DNA of 26,005 nt from Firm-04 sp964392175 (GTDB taxonomy: Bacteria > Bacillota > Clostridia > Oscillospirales > Ruminococcaceae), in contig CAYMOJ010000026.1 in assembly GCA_964392175.1 (NCBI GenBank), positions 1-26,005 of the forward strand. The letters are read 5' to 3'. The notes below the pieces were generated by a model. The model was given only the letters and a program-made list of their open reading frames with translations, did no database searches and was not told the DNA's origin. Below, piece after piece: positions 13,710 through 21,969 of this stretch; the first letter of the stretch is position 1; every line of letters starts with the position of its first letter. The position numbers and the translations under genes were made by a program.

Positions 13710-14663
13710 TTATTCGCCTTCGTCCACGGTGACGATAAAGCCATCTGTGTTGTTGCCACTGATGGTGTAATTTTCTGATGTGGGGACGGGTACGGTGGTG
13801 CTGCCTGTGAGATTGGCAGGTACATAGTAGATGATATGTCCTTCATAATGCAGCATACCTTTGCCGTATGTATATTTCTCCTTGAGCAGATCAAGGTATT
13901 CTTCCAGACAAAGGTTGTACGCATCCATATATTTTGCGTGAGGCGTACCCACATAGCGAATGACAGTATCGGTGGCAGTATTGCCGGTTTGCTCTTCCTT
14001 TCCTTCAGGATAACGCAGAATGTAGCCGTAATCCGCCATATGTTCATACAACCATGAATAGGGCGATGTGTTGGTGATATAGGCAAAGCCACCAGCTGCC
14101 TTGTTCAAGTGCAGCTGAATGCTCAGCCCGGTGGTAGATTCATCGGTACTTTTGGCAGAACCCTTTGCCAGATATCCGTCATTGACCATGATCTCTTTGT
14201 TGGCAGTGGAAGCAAAGTAGGCTTCCATCAGCTTGTTGAACGAGGAGAGTGCGGTGCCGTTGAGGAAGGTTCTTGCAGGGTAAGAAACCGTATAGCAATC
14301 GGGCTTGCCTTCTGCGTAAGAAACTGCTTCCAGAGCCAATTCATCTTCTGAGAGATGAGAGGGGTAGCTGCTGTTGACCAACACCAGATTGCCGGAATAG
14401 ATTTGCGCAGGCTCTACGGTGATCTCGGTATAGCTGCTCAGGGCGGCGTCAGAAGGAGCAACCGGTGTAGAATCTTGTGCGGAAGAAGTAGGGCCTGTCA
14501 GGGAACTGCCCGGAGTAGGAACGATAATAGGCCCCGGGGTGGAACTATTGTTGTCATCTCCACCAAAGCAGGAACTGACGCAAGCACCCAGTAGAAAGAT
14601 CAGCGCGATTAATACACAGGCAGACGCAAACACGCGTCCCCACAAAATACGTCGACGAGCCAT
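13710..14663 (-). CDS. VanY-like (M15) lipoprotein lacking catalytic residues
   Basis: The 317-residue protein has a signal segment with a lipobox-like FLLGAC (Cys28), a Pro/Thr/Ser linker (36-75), then a domain resembling VanY D,D-carboxypeptidases: YGYILRYPEGKEEQTG (212-227) and IRYVGTPHAKYMDAYNLCLE (235-254) line up with the family's conserved blocks. The metal and catalytic positions are changed. The HxxGxxxD block reads STTGLSIQ (Ser176 for His, Gln183 for Asp) and the E-P-W-H block reads T-D-T-V (Thr231 for Glu, Val234 for His). It should therefore bind no zinc and cut no peptidoglycan; a peptide-binding or scaffold role on the cell surface is likely. GGAGG 7 bases upstream fixes ATG 14663. 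Confidence 0.82.
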   Translation of the reverse strand: MARRRILWGRVFASACVLIALIFLLGACVSSCFGGDDNNSSTPGPIIVPTPGSSLTGPTSSAQDSTPVAPSDAALSSYTEITVEPAQIYSGNLVLVNSSYPSHLSEDELALEAVSYAEGKPDCYTVSYPARTFLNGTALSSFNKLMEAYFASTANKEIMVNDGYLAKGSAKSTDESTTGLSIQLHLNKAAGGFAYITNTSPYSWLYEHMADYGYILRYPEGKEEQTGNTATDTVIRYVGTPHAKYMDAYNLCLEEYLDLLKEKYTYGKGMLHYEGHIIYYVPANLTGSTTVPVPTSENYTISGNNTDGFIVTVDEGE

Positions 14664-14731
14664 AATGAAACCTCCATCCACTATTTCAACTTTCCATGCA
14701 TAGAAAAGCGTTTATTCGAGTTCATTTTATC

Positions 14732-14760
14732 ATTATAGCATATTTTCGACACATTGGCAA
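14732..14760 (-). promoter_or_regulatory. Promoter of the VanY-like gene
   Basis: TTGCCA (14755-14760), 17-base spacer, TATAAT (14732-14737) with extended -10 TGC on the minus strand, about 70 bases before the start codon. Confidence 0.8.
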
Positions 14761-14816
14761 GGGCTTTCACAGAAATTTCTCATGGCAGCGGATGAAAGAT
14801 ACGCTCACATACACCA

Positions 14817-14847
14817 ACAGCCATCCTGTGTAACACAAGACGGCTGT
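14817..14847. terminator. Imperfect stem-loop after the gltX operon
   Basis: ACAGCC (14817-14822) pairs with GGCTGT (14842-14847), with an inner stem that carries two mismatches and a TAA loop. It lies 8 bases past the stop of the leftward zinc-ribbon gene. The better T run (TTTT) is on the plus strand, so as a leftward terminator it would be weak. Confidence 0.5.
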
Positions 14848-14854
14848 TTTGTGG

Positions 14855-15049
14855 TCATATCATATTTGAGTGCTTCTGTCGAAAGAACTCCATCTTGCCG
14901 CAGCCTGTGCATTCATACATGGTGATATGCAGCACCTGCGTCATCAGTCGGTTTGCCTCACGGAGCAATGGGTGCTTGGTTTCGACCGGAACGGGCAAAG
15001 CGGGCTTCATTTCGGCGCCACAGCGCAGACATTGCAATGTTTTATTCAT
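14855..15049 (-). CDS. Small zinc-ribbon protein coupled to gltX
   Basis: The 64-residue product has two knuckles, CLRCG near residue 7 and CTGCG near residue 47, the layout of a single zinc ribbon. Between them is a helical stretch (HPLLREANRLMTQVLHITMY). Similar tiny ribbon proteins are common in Clostridia and have no assigned role. The ATG overlaps the gltX stop as ATGA (15046-15049), which fixes the start and makes it an obligatory partner in translation with the synthetase gene; an ORF running further upstream is only a shadow of gltX. Confidence 0.78.
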   Translation of the reverse strand: MNKTLQCLRCGAEMKPALPVPVETKHPLLREANRLMTQVLHITMYECTGCGKMEFFRQKHSNMI

Positions 15050-16689
15050 AGGGCGGCGTACGCTTCGAGGCGGCGGCGGGTCTCGGCTTCGCCCAGCACA
15101 TGGCTGATCTCCCACAGGTCGGGAGAATTGCAACGTCCTGTCAATGCCACACGGATCAGATTGCTCACATCCACGATGCTGCCAGGGTACAGTTCCGGAT
15201 TTTTCTTGTACTTTTTCACTTGCACAGCATAGCCCAGTGCTTCGGCGATCTCTTTGACTTTGCCAAACCACACGGTGGAATCGTCTGCGAAGTCCATGGT
15301 GGCGAGGTAACGATCCAAGATCTCTTTTTTGTGTTCAGGGGAGATGTTTTCGGGGCAGGCATCTTCACGAGTAAACCGTGCAGTGTCATAGAACGACAGA
15401 AAATCATATGCCTGCTGCCAGCTGCCGAAGTCTTTGCGAGGCTTATCACCGCCTCTGCCGATACGCAGAGCAGCCAGATAGTAGTCGCGGTTCTGCTCCA
15501 GACGATCTGCTTCTTCGGGGGTGCGGTATTCCTTCACCCATGCTAACAGGTTTTCATATACGAACGCTGCGCTTTGGTGAGAGAGATACTCTTTTGCGAT
15601 ATGGTCAAGCTTTGCAAGATCAAACAGCGCGCCGGAACTGCTCATTTTTTCCAATGAGAAGGGAAACGCGCGGGAGTTTGCTGTAGGATGAGCCATGCGC
15701 CATTCTTCGAAATTACTGTTTAGCACCGTCAACAGATATTGCTGCACCGCCTCGGGAGGAAAGCCTTCTGCGCGGTAGTAGGAAAGTGCCAATTCAGGAT
15801 CTTTTCGCTTGGAAAGCTTACGTTTGGAAGTACCATCCATCTTCATCAAAGTAGCGGTATGGCAATATAGCGGTCGCTCCCAACCTAAAGTATCAAACAA
15901 CTGCACATGAATGGGCAGGGTAGCCAGCCAGCTTTCATCGCGCAAAACATGGGTAGTGCGCATGAAATGATCATCGCAGACATGGGCAAAATGGTAGGTA
16001 GGAATGCCATCTGATTTGAGCAGCACGAAATCGGTGTAATTCTCCTGCACCTTCAGCTCGCCGCGAATGCCATCCTGTACGGGAATCATATTTTCAGGGT
16101 CACCACTGCTACGAAAACGCAGTACCCATTGCTCGCCCTTTGCGATACGGGTAGCGATTGCATCATAAGAGAGGTCGCGGCAATCCGCCCATTTACCATA
16201 GTAGCCGATGTTTTCTTTTTGCGCCATTTGTGCATCACGCATCTCGGCAAGATGCTCTTCGGAGCAGAAGCATGGGTAAGCAAGTCCGCGCTCAACCAGT
16301 GATTTTGCCACGGTCTGGTAAAGCTCCTTGCGCTGCCGCTGACGGTATGGGCCATAGTTACCGATTTCGCCGTCCACCGTTGCACCTTCGTCAAATTCTA
16401 TGCCGTAATAGTGCATGGAATCCATCAATGCTTCGACTGCGCCCTCCACTTCGCGCTTCTGGTCGGTGTCTTCAATGCGCAGATAAAAAACGCCGTGGGT
16501 TTGGTGAGCGAGGCGTTCGCCGATTGCGTTGTACAAGTTGCCCAGATGTACGAATCCTGTGGGGGATGGGGCAATACGAGTAACCACCGCGCCGTCGGGC
16601 AGATCGCGCTTGGGGTAGCGGATTTCATAATCCGCGATGCTCTTTGTAATATTTGGGAACAGCAGAGTAGCCAGTGCCTGATGATCCAT
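15046..16689 (-). CDS. gltX: Glutamyl-tRNA synthetase
   Basis: The 547-residue protein is a class I aminoacyl-tRNA synthetase. The ATP-binding HIGH motif appears as HLGN (48-51) within RIAPSPTGFVHLGNLYNA, and the KMSKS motif as KLSKR (291-295). RIEDTDQKR (71-79) is the GluRS/GlnRS signature; a cysteine-rich insert (CFC at 140-142, and C170) is in the usual zinc-binding region but lacks the full bacterial pattern. It charges tRNA-Glu, and in organisms lacking GlnRS also tRNA-Gln for later amidation; which case applies cannot be seen here. GGAGCG lies before the ATG. It is somewhat longer than the E. coli enzyme (471 residues), as is common in the clostridial branch. Downstream a zinc-ribbon gene is coupled by ATGA. 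Confidence 0.95.
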   Translation of the reverse strand: MDHQALATLLFPNITKSIADYEIRYPKRDLPDGAVVTRIAPSPTGFVHLGNLYNAIGERLAHQTHGVFYLRIEDTDQKREVEGAVEALMDSMHYYGIEFDEGATVDGEIGNYGPYRQRQRKELYQTVAKSLVERGLAYPCFCSEEHLAEMRDAQMAQKENIGYYGKWADCRDLSYDAIATRIAKGEQWVLRFRSSGDPENMIPVQDGIRGELKVQENYTDFVLLKSDGIPTYHFAHVCDDHFMRTTHVLRDESWLATLPIHVQLFDTLGWERPLYCHTATLMKMDGTSKRKLSKRKDPELALSYYRAEGFPPEAVQQYLLTVLNSNFEEWRMAHPTANSRAFPFSLEKMSSSGALFDLAKLDHIAKEYLSHQSAAFVYENLLAWVKEYRTPEEADRLEQNRDYYLAALRIGRGGDKPRKDFGSWQQAYDFLSFYDTARFTREDACPENISPEHKKEILDRYLATMDFADDSTVWFGKVKEIAEALGYAVQVKKYKKNPELYPGSIVDVSNLIRVALTGRCNSPDLWEISHVLGEAETRRRLEAYAAL

Positions 16690-16738
16690 TGCGTTCGCTC
16701 CTTTATGTGTATAATAAGTATATAAGACATTCGATACT

Positions 16739-16767
16739 AGAGTACCACAGATTCACGTTTTTGTCAA
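16739..16767 (-). promoter_or_regulatory. Probable gltX promoter
   Basis: A perfect TTGACA (16762-16767) with a 17-base spacer to TACTCT (16739-16744), which is a poor -10 box but has TGG directly before it. It lies 50 bases upstream of the start codon, between birA and gltX. No T-box leader is recognisable in this short space. Confidence 0.6.
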
Positions 16768-16801
16768 GTTTTTTCGAAGGCAGGCCATTGGCACTTTCAA
16801 C

Positions 16802-17572
16802 TTACAATCGTATGCGGATCTCCCCGCTACTGCGCCATTGTTCTCTGCCGTTATCATATCGCACCAACAGTCGCAGATCGTCATCCACTGCCATCGCCAC
16901 CGCGGCACGCTCCACATCGTTTTCCAGTACGGTCACAGGCTTCCCGATCATGCATAACGCTGCCTGATACTGTGGTACATAAGATTTCTCACGCAGCGCT
17001 TGATAATACTGCAAAAATCGTTTGCGAAGCGTCACTGCCGTATCGGCGAATAACTGCTCGGTCAGCTGCTCTGCCGATGGCAGCACTGCTCCTGCGATGG
17101 ACATCAACTCCTTAGGCAACCCTCCCTTCGGCGGTGCAAGATTCACGCCGATGCCGACAATGACAAAAGCCGGTCGCTGCGAAAGGCCATCTGCCACCGA
17201 TTCTGTCAAAATACCGCAGATTTTTTTTTCGTCAAGCAGCAAATCATTCACCCATTTGATGCCTGCTGACACGCGAAATACCTCTTGCAGGCACTCGCGC
17301 ACAGCGACCGCAGCCATGGGGGTCAGTCCAAGGCATTCTTCCATGGTGTATGAGGGACGTAGTAAAATGCTCCAGTATAAGCCACCATCGGGGGAAAAGA
17401 ATGTTCTGCCCATGCGTCCCTTGCCGGCGGTTTGCTGTAATGCAACGATAGTCGTGCCATCGGGTGCACCGGTATGTGCCATTGCGCGTAACACATCGTT
17501 GGTGGATGTGGCAGATTCCAGCACGGTAATGCCACTATCTTGCAGTAGGTTTGCAATTGTTTGCAGATTCAT
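16802..17572 (-). CDS. birA: Biotin-[acetyl-CoA-carboxylase] ligase (BirA, class I)
   Basis: The 256-residue protein carries the biotin protein ligase catalytic domain: TSTN (22-25), the adenylate-binding GKGRMGR (50-56), KWVNDLL (106-112, where KWPND is more usual) and KICGIL (117-122), and a small C-terminal SH3-like domain ending in the ERAAVAMAVDDDLRLLV stretch. It attaches biotin to carboxylase carrier proteins. The N-terminal HTH repressor domain of bifunctional BirA is missing, so it should not regulate the biotin operon itself. AAAGGGGA stands before ATG 17572; the extended start at 17665 overlaps the promoter and is rejected. Confidence 0.93.
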   Translation of the reverse strand: MNLQTIANLLQDSGITVLESATSTNDVLRAMAHTGAPDGTTIVALQQTAGKGRMGRTFFSPDGGLYWSILLRPSYTMEECLGLTPMAAVAVRECLQEVFRVSAGIKWVNDLLLDEKKICGILTESVADGLSQRPAFVIVGIGVNLAPPKGGLPKELMSIAGAVLPSAEQLTEQLFADTAVTLRKRFLQYYQALREKSYVPQYQAALCMIGKPVTVLENDVERAAVAMAVDDDLRLLVRYDNGREQWRSSGEIRIRL

Positions 17573-17608
17573 GCAGTTTTCCCCTTTGCGGATATTTTCA
17601 TCTGCACT

Positions 17609-17637
17609 ATTATAGCACAAGTCATGCTTTTCTGCAA
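17609..17637 (-). promoter_or_regulatory. birA promoter
   Basis: TTGCAG (17632-17637), 17-base spacer, TATAAT (17609-17614) with extended -10 TGC, minus strand. The start site falls about 30 bases before the start codon, giving a short leader. Confidence 0.8.
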
Positions 17638-17699
17638 CCTGCAAAGCTGTTCTTTTGCGTTGCATTTATGTGATATTGTATCATGTTGCGGATTTTTCC

Positions 17700-17728
17700 T
17701 TGCTTTTTCTTGATGTATATGCTATGAT
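17700..17728 (+). promoter_or_regulatory. Promoter of the dockerin pectate lyase gene
   Basis: TTGCTT (17700-17705), 17-base spacer, TATGAT (17723-17728) with TGC before the -10 box, plus strand, 62 bases before the ATG. It is divergent from the birA promoter with only about 60 bases between the two -35 boxes. No catabolite-control site is evident. Confidence 0.7.
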
Positions 17729-17790
17729 GCAATTGGCAAGGTTCTACATACAACACATAATATATAGGAAAAAACAGGGAGGTCTCTTTT

Positions 17791-20355
17791 ATGAAACGAA
17801 AAAAATGCGGTATCACCCGTCGCATGAGCAAGCTTGGTGCAGCAGCCTTGAGCCTTTGTATGCTTGCAACAGGATTTACGATAGGGAACAGTCTGCTTGA
17901 TGCTGACGGTGCGACAGAGAATTTGTTGGCATTTCCCGGTGCTGTAGGTGGCGGTAAATACGCTACAGGCGGCCGGGGCGGTGAAGTCTACCATGTAACC
18001 AATCTCAATGACAGCGGTACAGGTTCATTCCGCGATGCAGTCAGCCAGTCTAACCGTATTGTGGTGTTTGATGTCAGTGGTACGATCGAACTGCAAAGCA
18101 ATGTTGTTTGCCAGAGTAATATTACCATTGCAGGGCAGACAGCCCCCGGCGGCAGTGGTATCACACTGAAGAATTACAAGCTGGGTCTGGGTGGCACCAA
18201 TGTGATTTGCCGATTTATCAGTTCTCGTCCCGGACCATACAAAGCGACCAGCTCCGGCAATGATGCCTTGGGCGGTGCAGGTGGTTCCAATTCTATCCTT
18301 GATCACTGCTCTATCGGTTGGGCATCGGATGAACAATGGGGTCTGTATTCTAAGAATGATAACTATACCGTGCAGTATTCGATCATCGGGCCTGCAAACT
18401 CATGGGGCGGTCACGCAAAGGGCGTTCATGGTTTTGGCATCATGCTGGGCAGATCTAATGCTACCTATGATCATAATCTGGTGATTCACTGCGTATCTCG
18501 TAATTTCCGTGGTAAGGTAACTGATCAGAATGCTGTCGATTTCACGAATAATGTGATCTATGACTGGGGCTACCAGACCACCTATGGCACCATTGGTCAC
18601 GTGAATTATGTCAACAATACGCTGAAAGCAGGCAATTCCACTACGGGTGCATACCACTATGCACAGGTTTCCAACAGTGAGAATTTCATGCTGTATCTTA
18701 CGGGCAATCGCATTCTGAATCAAGATGACTCCGTGCGTAATGCCGAAGATGCCAATTGGTCTGCGATCTCCTTTAAAAGTGGCAAGGATGAAGCAAGTAC
18801 CCGTTCCGATACGCATTTTGCCATTACTGTCAATGGCGAGGATGTTTCCACTGCCATGACCGCTGAAAGCGCGGCTGATTCCTATGAAAATGTCATTACC
18901 TATGCAGGCAATGGTATCTCATCAGAGTTGCGCGCTGCCATTGATCGTCAATGTGCTGAGGAAACCAAAAATGGTACAGGCTCTTGCAGTGGTACGGCAG
19001 CCTATGATTCTTCTGTGACTGACCTGGACAAGTACAGCATCGCCTGTGGCGTTACCTATGAGTACCCCGATGCCGTGCTGACCAAAACGATCACCGATGC
19101 CGACAATGACGGCATGGACGATACCTGGGAGCTGCTGCGTGGTCTGGATCCGAATGATCCTTCTGATGTCAACGGCGACTACTGCGGCGGTGGCTATACC
19201 AACATTGAATATTATATCAATGACCTGACCGTGGATGCATTCCCGGAAGGTGTGGTGACTTTATCCCCTGAAATTGCTTCCATCGATCCAATTTCTGCAT
19301 TTTCCACCATTCAGGCAGAGGATTATGCCTCGCAAAGCGGCGTGCGAACTGAGGAAAGCGATAATGGCGTTGTCAATGTGGGCTATATCGAAAATGGCGA
19401 TTATATTATGTTCCGCAATGTGGATTTTGAGGACGGTGGCAAGTGCTTTACTGCCAATGTGGCTAGCACAACGGCAGGAGCAGCAATTGAAGTATATGTC
19501 GGTAGTACGGATGGTACTCCGGTTGCGACCCTTACAGTACCCAATACAGGGGGCTGGCAGGATTACACAATGGTTTCCTGCAATATGACAACCGTCAGTG
19601 GCACAAAGAATATCTACCTGAAATTTGTGGGTGGTGATGGTTATCTCTGTAATATCGACAGTTTTGTGTTTGGCAGAGATGCCATACCCATGAACGGCAA
19701 GTTGATCAGCAATTTGTATGTTTTGGATGACACTTACTGTTCTGCGTACTCCATCGGGCAGAATCTTGCGGACGGTGCGTTGATTTTCGGTGACCGCGAA
19801 GTCACATTTGTGAATCTTCCCACGGAGTTGGTGGGTGCTGAATATATCACGACTGCCTGTGATGCGAAAAGTCTGACTGCGGATCTGCTCAGTTTGACTG
19901 CCGCAGCGGATATCACGCTGTATGTTGCACAGGATGCCCGTGTAACAACGACACCTGCATGGCTTTCTTCCTGGGAGAAAACTGCGCTGACATTCCAAAG
20001 TTCCAGTGATGTCAGCTTTATCGTGTATCAAACCAAGCTTTCCGCCGGGGAGCAGATCACATTGGGGCAAAACGGGCAGGCATCAGGCTGTATCAACTAC
20101 AGTGTGATGGCAGTTGCAGATACTGCCCAGACTACCACCGAGCCGGTCGGAACAGCGAAAAAAGGTGACGTAAATTGCGATGGTGAAGTAAAAGTCGGTG
20201 ATGTGATCCTGCTCAATCGCTTTCTCGCAGAGGACGATGCAGCAACGATCAGCGTGCAGGGGCTTCTCAATGCCGATATGAATGATTCCGGTGCGCCCGA
20301 TAGCGATGATGCTGCTCGCATTCTCAGGATCCTTGCAGGATTTGCATCAGCCTGA
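17791..20355 (+). CDS. Secreted cellulosomal pectate lyase (PL1-like) with CBM6 and dockerin
   Basis: The 854-residue product starts with a basic signal peptide (hydrophobic core about 15-32). Residues 46-300 form a parallel beta-helix pectate lyase domain: FPGAVGGGKYATGGRGGEVY (48-67), VVFDVSGTIEL (91-101), ITIAGQTAPGG (111-121), DHCSIGWASDEQ (171-182) and SRNFR (236-240), where the usual motif is RNPR. A calcium-binding DADNDGMDDTWE (436-447) follows. Residues about 505-628 are a CBM6 (IQAEDYA, GYIENGDYI, IDSFVF). A module at about 640-775 is unassigned. A type I dockerin ends the protein (791-852) with repeats GDVNCDGEVKVGDV and NADMNDSGAPDSDD, so the enzyme should dock onto a cohesin scaffold on the cell surface. 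AGGGAGG precedes the ATG. It acts on de-esterified pectin outside the cell. Confidence 0.95.
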   Translation: MKRKKCGITRRMSKLGAAALSLCMLATGFTIGNSLLDADGATENLLAFPGAVGGGKYATGGRGGEVYHVTNLNDSGTGSFRDAVSQSNRIVVFDVSGTIELQSNVVCQSNITIAGQTAPGGSGITLKNYKLGLGGTNVICRFISSRPGPYKATSSGNDALGGAGGSNSILDHCSIGWASDEQWGLYSKNDNYTVQYSIIGPANSWGGHAKGVHGFGIMLGRSNATYDHNLVIHCVSRNFRGKVTDQNAVDFTNNVIYDWGYQTTYGTIGHVNYVNNTLKAGNSTTGAYHYAQVSNSENFMLYLTGNRILNQDDSVRNAEDANWSAISFKSGKDEASTRSDTHFAITVNGEDVSTAMTAESAADSYENVITYAGNGISSELRAAIDRQCAEETKNGTGSCSGTAAYDSSVTDLDKYSIACGVTYEYPDAVLTKTITDADNDGMDDTWELLRGLDPNDPSDVNGDYCGGGYTNIEYYINDLTVDAFPEGVVTLSPEIASIDPISAFSTIQAEDYASQSGVRTEESDNGVVNVGYIENGDYIMFRNVDFEDGGKCFTANVASTTAGAAIEVYVGSTDGTPVATLTVPNTGGWQDYTMVSCNMTTVSGTKNIYLKFVGGDGYLCNIDSFVFGRDAIPMNGKLISNLYVLDDTYCSAYSIGQNLADGALIFGDREVTFVNLPTELVGAEYITTACDAKSLTADLLSLTAAADITLYVAQDARVTTTPAWLSSWEKTALTFQSSSDVSFIVYQTKLSAGEQITLGQNGQASGCINYSVMAVADTAQTTTEPVGTAKKGDVNCDGEVKVGDVILLNRFLAEDDAATISVQGLLNADMNDSGAPDSDDAARILRILAGFASA

Positions 20356-20374
20356 TATTGCTTTCATGTATTGC

Positions 20375-20414
20375 AAAAGCGGTACTTCCTTGTTTAGGGA
20401 AGTACCGCTTTTTT
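20375..20414. terminator. Bidirectional terminator between pectate lyase and foldase genes
   Basis: A 15-bp perfect stem (20375-20389 with 20398-20412) with an 8-base loop, A4 on the left and T6 on the right. It ends the pectate lyase transcript and, read leftwards, the foldase operon. Confidence 0.92.
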
Positions 20415-20425
20415 GTAGAGATGCC

Positions 20426-21946
20426 TCAGAAATCCAGCTTTTGCTGCGCTTCCTGATGAATCGATACCAACACGAGCTTCTGCTGATCGTTAATGGCTTG
20501 CAGCTTGACTTCGTACAGGTCGTTCTTGACTTGGTTTTCCCAGACCGTTAGAGGGTTATCATCAACAAAGTAGACTATCAGCACTGCACCATTCCCTGCA
20601 TCATCAGCAGAGATGATGGTAGTATCACCCTTTTGGCGTCCATCGGCGTACAGCCAATCTATAATTTCTTTGCCGTAGGTGGTGCGGTCAGCAGAGTACG
20701 CTGAGACCAATCCACCGTTTTGGTAAGTGCTGCCGTCGGAGGTGTACATAGTGGCAAGGGTATCAAATGCAGATTCATCACTGCCGTTTTGTTGCCACTG
20801 CTCCATGAGGGTCTCTGCCTGCTTGCGCGCGCCATCGGCATCGGTATAGGTTGCGTAGGGCAGTACAATGATACGGAAATCTACCGCATCGGATTCATTG
20901 CGTGTCGGCAAACTTGTGAGCATATACACCTGATAGCTATTCTGTCCTTCTTCAGTATAGATATGGGTGTCATACAGGGCGGAGGATTCTTCCATTGCCC
21001 ATTGACTGACATCGGCACTGTAGCCTGTGCCGTTGGTGGAAAGCGCCATAGCATTCACAAGTTGTTGTGCTTCCTCAGCAGTTTTCTGCTTTACATTCAA
21101 CAAAAAGTTCGTGACATATTCCTCAAAGGCTTCGGGAGATTGGCAGGCTGCCAGTTCCTCCGCATACTGTTTTGCTTCTTCTTGTTTTAGAGAAGATGCT
21201 GTTACATCGGCATCCTCTTTCCACGCGATGGTATAGCAAAGCACATCCCATGTCTGATAGGCTGCCTTATTTTTTTCATAACGCTGTTTTAGCTCTTCGT
21301 CGGTGATTTCGATGGCATTGACCAGCTGCTCATAGTAGCTGTTGCCCAGCATTTCTAACTCCATAGCAGTTTGGATGTCCTCGCGACGGACACCATTTGG
21401 CATAGTTGTCATATCCAGTGCGGCGGCATTTTCCGCGCAGGTGGCGAGCTGCTCTTCGGTCAAGTGATAGTCCGCGTCGTATGCCATTTCACAGTGCTGC
21501 AACAGACTTTGCACCACTGAATTGGTGCTTTCCAAAAAGAAATCGTGCCATGTTATGCCGTCATCGGTCTGCTGCTGGCTTAGCTTTTTGTCGGGATCAA
21601 ACGCAGGTTCCTTGCCTGTGGCTGCAAAGGAATCAAGATAACTGTTGTAGCACTGATCGTAAAAGTAGCAGTACTCTGCATTGCTCAGGGAATAGTGCTT
21701 CGTGGATACTGCCGTTTGTGTGCGCAGCATCACGCCACTGTGATTGACCAGATATACAATACCTGTGGCAATGGCTGTAACTGCCACAATGCTTGCTGCT
21801 GAGATCGCTGTAATGCGCAGGATCTTTTGACGATGTTGCAATTTACGTTCCGCTTTGGCGGCAGCGCGTTTGGCAGATCTCATTTCTTGCACTTTTGTGT
21901 TTCTCGCAGGGCTTTTTTTTCGCCCATTGTTTTTTTTCTTTGCCAT
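20426..21946 (-). CDS. Membrane-anchored PrsA/SurA-like peptidyl-prolyl isomerase
   Basis: The 506-residue protein has a strongly basic cytoplasmic N-terminus (KKKNNGRKK...), one membrane helix (about 44-66, ISAASIVAVTAIATGIVYLV) and a large outer part. It contains a SurA-type helical region (about 85-230) with ITDEELKQRYEKNK, and a degenerate parvulin domain near 345-465, with FDTLATMYTSDGSTYQNGGL where the family has FAELAKxYSxDxxSAxxGGDLG. The role is folding of exported proteins. Catalytic rotamase residues are only partly recognisable, so activity is uncertain. The start at 21946 is chosen for AAAGGA 10 bases upstream; 21994 would run into the preceding gene. It is the last gene of an operon with the DHHW and GNAT genes. 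Confidence 0.85.
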   Translation of the reverse strand: MAKKKNNGRKKSPARNTKVQEMRSAKRAAAKAERKLQHRQKILRITAISAASIVAVTAIATGIVYLVNHSGVMLRTQTAVSTKHYSLSNAEYCYFYDQCYNSYLDSFAATGKEPAFDPDKKLSQQQTDDGITWHDFFLESTNSVVQSLLQHCEMAYDADYHLTEEQLATCAENAAALDMTTMPNGVRREDIQTAMELEMLGNSYYEQLVNAIEITDEELKQRYEKNKAAYQTWDVLCYTIAWKEDADVTASSLKQEEAKQYAEELAACQSPEAFEEYVTNFLLNVKQKTAEEAQQLVNAMALSTNGTGYSADVSQWAMEESSALYDTHIYTEEGQNSYQVYMLTSLPTRNESDAVDFRIIVLPYATYTDADGARKQAETLMEQWQQNGSDESAFDTLATMYTSDGSTYQNGGLVSAYSADRTTYGKEIIDWLYADGRQKGDTTIISADDAGNGAVLIVYFVDDNPLTVWENQVKNDLYEVKLQAINDQQKLVLVSIHQEAQQKLDF

Positions 21947-21969
21947 ATATGCTCGATCCTTTCGATGAT

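Noticed and set aside
13133..14092. A 319-codon open frame starting inside the VanY-like gene
   Set aside because: Its first 130 codons overlap the VanY-like gene in another frame and have no protein-like pattern; a start at 13702 just after the VanY-like stop is better supported.
16690..16801. T-box leader before gltX
   Set aside because: The space between the promoter and the start codon is only about 50 bases, too short for a T-box, and no T-box sequence is present.
19261..20070. A 269-codon open frame on the minus strand inside the pectate lyase gene
   Set aside because: It lies opposite the CBM6 and the following module, which have clear domain patterns in the forward frame; it has no ribosome binding site and looks like a shadow.
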